Below are positions 6,648-10,058 of a stretch of DNA of 10,058 bases, in pieces. Position 1 is the stretch's first letter. Every line of letters starts with the position of its first letter. Source of the stretch: JBBSQE01 sp038258095 (GTDB lineage: Bacteria > Actinomycetota > Thermoleophilia > Solirubrobacterales > 70-9). The DNA lies in the NCBI GenBank assembly GCA_038258095.1, contig JBBSQE010000118.1, forward strand, positions 1-10,058. The letters run 5' to 3'. The position numbers and the translations under genes are program-made. The notes beneath the pieces are model-generated. The model searched no databases, was not told the DNA's origin, and saw nothing but the letters and a program-made list of their open reading frames with translations.

Positions 6648-6676
6648 TCGACTTTCCGGGACGGGTTTGCTAAGGT
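6648..6676 (+). promoter_or_regulatory. promoter P2 of the DEAD-box helicase operon
   Basis: TCGACT (6648-6653), a 17-bp spacer, then TAAGGT (6671-6676), preceded by TGC as in extended -10 promoters. Predicted initiation is near 6683, giving a leader of about 108 nt. It lies about 75 bp downstream of P1, so the operon appears to be driven by tandem promoters. Confidence 0.55.
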
Positions 6677-6677
6677 G

Positions 6678-6713
6678 CTCTCAAGCGGGTTGGCCCTAAC
6701 GGCCGCCCGAGAG
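6678..6713 (+). promoter_or_regulatory. stem-loop in the leader of the DEAD-box helicase mRNA
   Basis: CTCT/AGAG, CGGG/CCCG and GGCC/GGCC pair in register around the loop CTAAC, separated by a small bulge and an internal loop. Transcripts from P1 would carry the whole stem; those from P2 would begin close to its base. A further CGGGG/CCCCG stem lies around 6744-6763. Confidence 0.45.
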
Positions 6714-6774
6714 GTCAGTTTCTCGCTTCGCGCAGCGCGTGTTCGGGGTTACTGGATCTCCCCGCACACCACTT

Positions 6775-6788
6775 AAAGGAGTTTCTCC
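6775..6788 (+). promoter_or_regulatory. ribosome binding site of the DEAD-box helicase, within a possible hairpin
   Basis: AAAGGAG (6775-6781) is the strongest Shine-Dalgarno sequence in the window and lies nine bases before the ATG, which fixes the start. Its GGAG (6778-6781) can pair with CTCC (6785-6788) across a TTT loop, and alternatively with ATCTCC around 6756-6761. Translation may therefore depend on opening a weak structure. Confidence 0.6.
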
Positions 6789-6790
6789 AG

Positions 6791-8050
6791 ATGTCCATGC
6801 AGTCTTTCGCCGATCTCGGCGTGTCCAAACCTGTTGCCGAGGCACTCGCCTCGCGCGGCATCCACACCCCCTTCGCCGTCCAGAGACTCGTCGTCGCCGA
6901 CGTGCTCGAGGGCCGCGACGTATTGGTCCAGTCGCCCACCGGCTCCGGCAAGACGCTCGCCTTCGGCGTGCCGATTGCCGATCGGCTCGAGAAGGGCTCC
7001 CGTCCCGGCGCGCTCGTCCTGGCGCCGACCCGGGAGCTCGCGGGTCAGATCGTCGACGAGCTTGCGTCGGTCACCGGCGCCCGCGGCCTCAGCATCGCCG
7101 CCGTCTACGGCGGGGTCGGCTTCGGCCCGCAGATAGCCCGGGCCCGCAAGGCGGACATCCTCGTCGCGACGCCCGGCCGCCTCGAGGACCTGATCCAGCG
7201 GGGCGACGTGAAGCTCGGCTCGGTCCGGATCCTGGTCCTCGACGAGGCCGACCGGATGCTCGACATGGGGTTCAAGCCCGCCGTCGACCGGATCGTCGGA
7301 AAGACTCCCAACAACCGTCAAACACTTTTCTTCTCGGCGACACTCGAGGGCGCGATCGGCAAGGTCGCTGCGGCCTACACCAAGGACGCACGCCGCCACA
7401 CGCACGCCCCCGAGGTAGATCCCAAGGCCGCAATCAGCCACCGCTTCGTCGCGGTCGACTCGCAGAGCGCCAAGCTCGGCGCGTTGGTCGGCGAGCTTCG
7501 CGGTGACGGAAGCAACGTCGACATGGGGCGCACGCTCGTCTTCGTGCGCACCAAGCGCGGCGCCGACCGGCTCGTCAAGCGGCTCGGCGCCAAGCAGGTG
7601 ACAGCGGTCGCCATGCACGGTGACAAGTCGCAATCCCAGCGTGAGCGGGCCCTGGCCCGCTTCGAGCGCGGGGACGTCGACACGCTCGTCGCCACCGACG
7701 TAGCAGCCCGCGGGATCGATGTCGCCGACATCGCCCGGGTAATCAACTTCGATATCCCGGAGGATCGCGATGCTTATGTGCATCGCGTCGGCCGGACCGG
7801 CCGTGCAGGCAAGGCAGGGTCCGGCATCAGTTTCGTATTAGCGGACCAGCGTCAGGAGATCGGCAAGATCGCCGGCTCGCTGGGCCTTTCAAAGGAAGTC
7901 GGTGAGATCGGCGTCAAGGCGTCGCACACCGGCGGCAGCAACAACAAGCAGCGGTCTTCAAACAACGGCCGCGGCAATGACCAGAACCCGAACCGGAGCC
8001 GGCGCCGCAATCGCGGCCGCCGCCCCGCCACGAATGGAGCCAACCGATGA
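6791..8050 (+). CDS. DEAD-box ATP-dependent RNA helicase (RhlE/CsdA-like)
   Basis: A 419-residue protein with a complete DEAD-box core. It has the Q motif (Phe6 and Gln31), motif I SPTGSGKT (48-55), motif Ia APTRELA (78-84) and the GG and TPGR elements (VATPGR, 125-130). It also has motif II DEAD (151-154), motif III SAT (182-184), LVFVRTKRGADRL (249-261), VATDVAARGIDV (300-311) and motif VI HRVGRTGRAG (331-340). The tail from about 378 is disordered, Asn/Arg/Gly-rich and strongly basic (RSRRRNRGRRP near 402-412), suited to non-specific RNA binding. Such enzymes unwind short RNA duplexes in ribosome assembly, mRNA decay and cold adaptation. The strong ribosome site confirms the start. It leads an operon: its last codons overlap the next gene (ATGA at 8047-8050). 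The family is certain; the exact subgroup is less so. Confidence 0.95.
   Translation: MSMQSFADLGVSKPVAEALASRGIHTPFAVQRLVVADVLEGRDVLVQSPTGSGKTLAFGVPIADRLEKGSRPGALVLAPTRELAGQIVDELASVTGARGLSIAAVYGGVGFGPQIARARKADILVATPGRLEDLIQRGDVKLGSVRILVLDEADRMLDMGFKPAVDRIVGKTPNNRQTLFFSATLEGAIGKVAAAYTKDARRHTHAPEVDPKAAISHRFVAVDSQSAKLGALVGELRGDGSNVDMGRTLVFVRTKRGADRLVKRLGAKQVTAVAMHGDKSQSQRERALARFERGDVDTLVATDVAARGIDVADIARVINFDIPEDRDAYVHRVGRTGRAGKAGSGISFVLADQRQEIGKIAGSLGLSKEVGEIGVKASHTGGSNNKQRSSNNGRGNDQNPNRSRRRNRGRRPATNGANR
8036..8039 (+). promoter_or_regulatory. ribosome binding site of the zinc-ribbon/HTH gene
   Basis: GGAG lies seven bases before the ATG at 8047, inside the end of the helicase gene. Together with the ATGA stop/start overlap this indicates translational coupling. 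Confidence 0.55.
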
Positions 8051-8439
8051 CCGTCGCAGAGAAGACCCCCCGCAAGACCACCAGGCGTCGCAACTCGAAC
8101 AGCTCGAAGACCTGGACGTGCGATCGCTGCGCCGTGAACGTCAGCTGGGTGCCCGGCTCGGACGCTCCGAAGCTTCCGACCGGCTGGGAGGACAACAAGC
8201 GGGGGACGCACTGCCTGCTCTGCCGTCGCGCCCTCGCCGCCGAGTCCGCACTGGATGACGCGCCTTCGGACACGACTCGCGAGAACCGCGCCAAGCTCCG
8301 CTCCGCGGCGCTGATCGAGTTCGAGATCAAGCGTGACCCGCTCCGCGGCAACGGCGAGATCGCACGCGCCTGCCGCTCGTCGGTCCCGGCGGTCGTCAAG
8401 GCGCGCAAGCGCCTCGGCATCGCCGAGCCCGTCCGCTGA
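8047..8439 (+). CDS. small zinc-ribbon plus helix-turn-helix protein, unknown function
   Basis: A 130-residue protein whose start codon overlaps the stop of the RNA helicase gene. It has three parts. A basic N-terminal tail (about 1-21, with RKTTRRRN) looks suited to nucleic-acid contact. A four-Cys metal site follows: WTCDRCAV with Cys25 and Cys28, then a 27-residue insert, then HCLLCRR with Cys56 and Cys59; this is the spacing of a zinc ribbon. The C-terminal half (about 80-123) is helical, and IARACRSSVPAVVKARKRLG (105-124) looks like the two helices of a helix-turn-helix. I do not recognise a named family. The gene is clearly real, with conserved-looking motifs, coupling and base composition like its neighbours. 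Its place suggests a role with the helicase: an RNA- or DNA-binding partner, or a regulator of the operon. Both are inference. Confidence 0.82.
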   Translation: MTVAEKTPRKTTRRRNSNSSKTWTCDRCAVNVSWVPGSDAPKLPTGWEDNKRGTHCLLCRRALAAESALDDAPSDTTRENRAKLRSAALIEFEIKRDPLRGNGEIARACRSSVPAVVKARKRLGIAEPVR

Positions 8440-8451
8440 GCCTCCGGCTCA
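8437..8451 (+). repeat. hairpin overlapping the zinc-ribbon gene's stop codon
   Basis: TGAGCC, loop TCC, GGCTCA forms a perfect six-base-pair stem whose first three bases are the stop codon. It precedes the AAGGCGG ribosome site of the next gene (8451-8457) and may tune read-through or translation of the DUF427 gene. Confidence 0.5.
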
Positions 8452-8467
8452 AGGCGGTTCCCACGCC

Positions 8468-9265
8468 ATGACGTTGACGTTCCCCGGCGGGCCTCTCTCC
8501 GAGAGCCCGGCGGAGTCCGTCAACTACTCGATCGACGGGCCGGGGCACCGGCTCCTCCTGCACCCGCACGCGCGCCGGGTCCGTGCGCATCTCGGGGACG
8601 AGAAGGTTTTCGATACGACGCGGGGCTCCCTCCTTCACGAGACGGCGATCCTGCCCCGCTTCTACTTCCCCGAGGCGGATCTGCGAGCCGACCTGCTCGA
8701 GCCGACCGACCACTCGACGCACTGCCCATTCAAGGGCGACGCGTCCTATTGGACTGTCCGAGCCGGCGAGTCGGTCGCCGAGAATGCGATCTGGACCTAC
8801 CGGGAGCCGATCGCGGGCGCCGAGTGGCTGCGCGGGCTCGTGTCGGTCTACTGGGAGGCGATGGACACCTGGTTCGAAGAGGACGAGGAGGTCCGCGGCC
8901 ACCTGCGCGACCCCTACCACCGCGTCGATGCGCGCCAGTCGAGCCGCCGCGTCACCGTGACCCGCGGCGATGAGGTGATCGCGCGCACCGAGAACCCGAT
9001 CACCGTCTTCGAGACCGGCATCCCGACCCGCTTCTACATCCCGCGCGAGGACGTCGGCCCGGGCCTGGCCGTCTCCGAGAAGCAGGCGATCTGCGCCTAC
9101 AAGGGCGACGCGACCTACTACTCGGTCGAGTCCGAGAGCGGCACCCTCGAGGACGCCGCCTGGTCATATGAGGACCCGCTCGAATCAGCCCTACCCGCCA
9201 AGGGTGCCGTCTGCTTCGACCACGACGAGCTGACGATCACCGACGAGGGCGCTCCTCAAGCCTGA
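8468..9265 (+). CDS. tandem DUF427 protein
   Basis: A 265-residue soluble protein made of two DUF427 (PF04248) units. Repeat 1 (about 35-125) contains LPRFYFPEAD, HCPFKGDASYWTV (85-97) and AIWTYREP (107-114). Repeat 2 (about 160-250) contains PTRFYIPRED, CAYKGDATYYSV (209-220) and AAWSYEDP (230-237). The matched motifs FYxP, C-x-(F/Y)-K-G-D-A-(S/T)-Y and W-(T/S)-Y-x-(E/D)-P show an internal duplication. Between them lies an acidic linker (WFEEDEEVRGH, 135-145). DUF427 is widespread in actinobacteria and fungi; its function is not established. The ATG at 8468 is chosen because AAGGCGG lies ten bases upstream and the frame before it overlaps the previous gene without protein-like content. It sits 28 bp after the zinc-ribbon gene and ends the operon. 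Confidence 0.9.
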   Translation: MTLTFPGGPLSESPAESVNYSIDGPGHRLLLHPHARRVRAHLGDEKVFDTTRGSLLHETAILPRFYFPEADLRADLLEPTDHSTHCPFKGDASYWTVRAGESVAENAIWTYREPIAGAEWLRGLVSVYWEAMDTWFEEDEEVRGHLRDPYHRVDARQSSRRVTVTRGDEVIARTENPITVFETGIPTRFYIPREDVGPGLAVSEKQAICAYKGDATYYSVESESGTLEDAAWSYEDPLESALPAKGAVCFDHDELTITDEGAPQA

Positions 9266-9283
9266 CGCGGCCCGCGTCGGGCT
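9259..9283 (+). terminator. strong hairpin ending the DEAD-box operon
   Basis: AGCCTGACGCG (9259-9269), loop GCC, CGCGTCGGGCT (9273-9283) gives an 11-base-pair stem with one G-T pair. It overlaps the TGA stop of the DUF427 gene (9263-9265). No T-tract follows, as is frequent in high-GC bacteria. Confidence 0.6.
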
Positions 9284-9472
9284 CACCCCGCATCCGCCGT
9301 CGGTCCCGCCGTGGCCGCGCTGGGGCGGGGCGGAACGCTTCGGAGACCCGCCGGCGCTCGTTTCTCCCGGCCGGTCAATCTCTATGGGTTTCACCACCCC
9401 CACAGTGGTCAAGTCCATACAGATCGTGGACGAGGCCGCTGTCGCGGGGCTGGGCGTCGCCCGAACGCCGGC
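9284..9472. other. gap between convergent genes
   Basis: This space separates the DUF427 gene (plus) from the acidic-protein gene (minus). It contains a GGTCAA direct repeat (9373-9378 and 9407-9412) in a patch less GC-rich than its surroundings, and a TGGGC/GCCCG-type stem near 9451-9463. That stem could be a weak terminator for the acidic-protein gene. No gene is supported. Confidence 0.4.
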
Positions 9473-9709
9473 TCAGGCGTCGCCGGGCTCCACGTCCGTC
9501 ATGTCCTCGGTCTCCTCGGTGTCGTCGACGTCATCGGCGATCGACTTCAGCGGGATGCCCTCGGAGTCCTCATGCTGGGAATCCTCGCCGGGCGGCATCA
9601 TCGGCTCGTTCTCGGGGCCGTCTTCGGGGCCATCGTCGTCGGAGCTCGGCTCGTCCGTCCCGTCTTCGGACGTGGGCTCGTCTGCGTCGCGAATCTCTTC
9701 GTCGTCCAT
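9473..9709 (-). CDS. small, extremely acidic disordered protein
   Basis: A 78-residue protein from the ATG at 9709. Roughly half of its residues are Asp or Glu, with Pro, Ser, Gly and Thr making up most of the rest. It has almost no hydrophobic core, no Cys and only one Lys (in IPLKSIADD near residue 57) and one Arg, so it should be intrinsically disordered with a very low isoelectric point. The later start is preferred over an in-frame ATG at 9721 because a -10 box (TATGGT) lies seven bases before it and overlaps the earlier ATG. It lies downstream of typA on the same strand, 87 bp from its stop. Function is unknown; acidic tails of this kind can mimic nucleic acid or buffer basic partners, which is speculation. 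A chance open frame is possible, but composition and promoter argue for a gene. Confidence 0.6.
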   Translation of the reverse strand: MDDEEIRDADEPTSEDGTDEPSSDDDGPEDGPENEPMMPPGEDSQHEDSEGIPLKSIADDVDDTEETEDMTDVEPGDA

Positions 9710-9716
9710 GCTAACG

Positions 9717-9722
9717 ACCATA
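9717..9722 (-). promoter_or_regulatory. -10 box of the acidic-protein gene
   Basis: The minus strand reads TATGGT, seven bases, then ATG at 9709, again implying an mRNA that starts at or next to the start codon. No -35 was recognised. Confidence 0.4.
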
Positions 9723-9751
9723 GCGAGGGCCGAGGCCCCGGCTCCAGACCC

Positions 9752-9769
9752 GGCCTCGGCGCCGAGGCC
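9752..9769. terminator. 18-bp perfect GC-rich palindrome downstream of typA
   Basis: GGCCTCGGC followed directly by GCCGAGGCC. A related copy of the right half (GGCCGAGGCC) lies near 9729-9738, so longer alternative pairings are possible. It is 28 bases past the typA stop and before the acidic gene's promoter, a fitting place for a terminator, although there is no T-tract. Confidence 0.4.
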
Positions 9770-9796
9770 CCCGGCCCGGCCCGTCGGTCCGGCCGG

Positions 9797-10058
9797 CTAC
9801 TCGGACTCGCGCGCGGCGGCCTTGACCTTGCGGGCCGCCTTGACGCGGTCGATCTTCTCGAGCTCGAGCTTGCGCATCCGCACGGACTTGGGCGTGACCT
9901 CCACGGCCTCGTCCTCGCGTAGGAACTCGAGCGCGCCCTCGAGGGAGAGGCGCGTCGCCGGGACGAGGCGGACCAGCAGGTCGGCCGAGGCGGCCCGGAC
10001 GTTGGTCTGGTGCTTCTCCTTGATGGCGTTCACGTCGAGGTCCTCGGAGCGGGCGTTC
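9797..10058 (-). CDS. typA: TypA/BipA ribosome-associated GTPase, C-terminal fragment
   Basis: Eighty-seven codons are visible, continuing beyond the right edge, and the stop TAG is at 9797-9799. The translation begins NARSEDLDVNAIKEKHQTN and continues NVRAASADLLVRLVPATRLS, LEGALEFLREDEAVEVTPKS and VRMRKLELEK. This matches the distinctive TypA/BipA C-terminal domain (NxREKKxTNxRAAxxD and SLExALEFxxxDExVEVTPxSxRxRK in the family). A basic Lys/Arg/Ala tail ends the protein. TypA is a translational GTPase that binds the ribosome at the EF-G site and is needed for ribosome assembly and stress growth, notably at low temperature. Its GTPase domains lie outside the window. The DEAD-box helicase gene is about 1.7 kb away on the opposite strand, so the neighbourhood has a ribosome or cold-growth flavour, though the two genes are not in one operon. 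Confidence 0.94.
   Translation of the reverse strand, partial: NARSEDLDVNAIKEKHQTNVRAASADLLVRLVPATRLSLEGALEFLREDEAVEVTPKSVRMRKLELEKIDRVKAARKVKAAARESE

Larger units (their letters stand above)
6427..6790 (+). other. 364-bp divergent regulatory region between recD2 and the DEAD-box helicase gene
   Basis: There is no convincing gene in this stretch. The left part (to about 6540) is GC-rich and contains only the recD2 promoter. The part from about 6545 to 6680 is visibly more A+T-rich and holds two plus-strand promoters. From about 6678 to the ATG at 6791 lies a structured leader ending in a strong ribosome binding site. Between the helicase start and its promoters the frames show no protein-like reading. 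Confidence 0.6.

Noticed and set aside
6773..7783. 336-codon minus-strand frame opposite the DEAD-box helicase
   Set aside because: It is long but has no recognisable motif and mirrors the helicase codons; the plus-strand frame is unambiguous.
9373..9412. GGTCAA direct repeats read as two minus-strand TTGACC -35 boxes
   Set aside because: No TANNNT hexamer lies 16-19 bp downstream of either, and no gene start follows in that direction.
9384..9700. Plus-strand frame beginning MGFTTPTVVKS across the acidic gene
   Set aside because: Only its first 25 or so residues look protein-like; the rest is Ser-rich antisense of the acidic gene, and there is no ribosome site.

Overview
This is a GC-rich (by eye about two thirds G+C) chromosomal window. 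The densely packed genes, GTG and TTG start options, an antigen 85-like secreted esterase, a RecD2 helicase and -10 boxes lying directly against start codons all suggest a high-GC actinobacterium. A Thermoleophilia/Solirubrobacterales member would fit, but that placement is inference. No tRNA, rRNA, CRISPR array, transposase or phage gene was seen. The window looks like ordinary chromosome, with a few poorly described small genes and some notable non-coding structure.

Layout. (1) Positions 1-2418, minus strand: a secreted antigen 85-type esterase, a lipoprotein that begins on the base after the esterase stop codon, then a TVP38/TMEM64 (VTT) membrane protein cut by the left edge. This is a cell-envelope group. 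(2) 2419-2701: a divergent intergenic region with a promoter on each side and a long, apparently folded leader for (3) a plus-strand DMT/NIPA-like membrane transporter (2702-3577). (4) 3578-3760: a gap between convergent genes holding a striking 51-bp near-perfect palindrome and a terminator-like hairpin. (5) 3761-6426, minus strand: an SRPBCC (START-like) protein preceded upstream by a full-length RecD2 helicase; a 13-bp repeat occurs three times between them. (6) 6427-6790: a 364-bp regulatory region with two tandem sigma-70-like promoters and a structured leader for (7) a plus-strand operon (6791-9265): a DEAD-box RNA helicase, a small zinc-ribbon/HTH protein overlapping it by ATGA, and a tandem DUF427 protein, closed by a strong hairpin. 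(8) 9473-10058, minus strand: a very acidic 78-residue protein and the C-terminus of the ribosome-associated GTPase TypA/BipA.

The least described content is the helicase operon. A zinc-ribbon plus HTH protein of unknown role is translationally coupled to an RNA helicase, whose own ribosome binding site can pair with the bases just before its start codon. A second theme is promoter architecture: three minus-strand genes have a TAGNNT box exactly six bases before the start codon, and two more have one within 7-10 bases. This implies leaderless or nearly leaderless mRNAs, in contrast to the long leaders of the two plus-strand transcription units. No complete new defence or mobile system was found.
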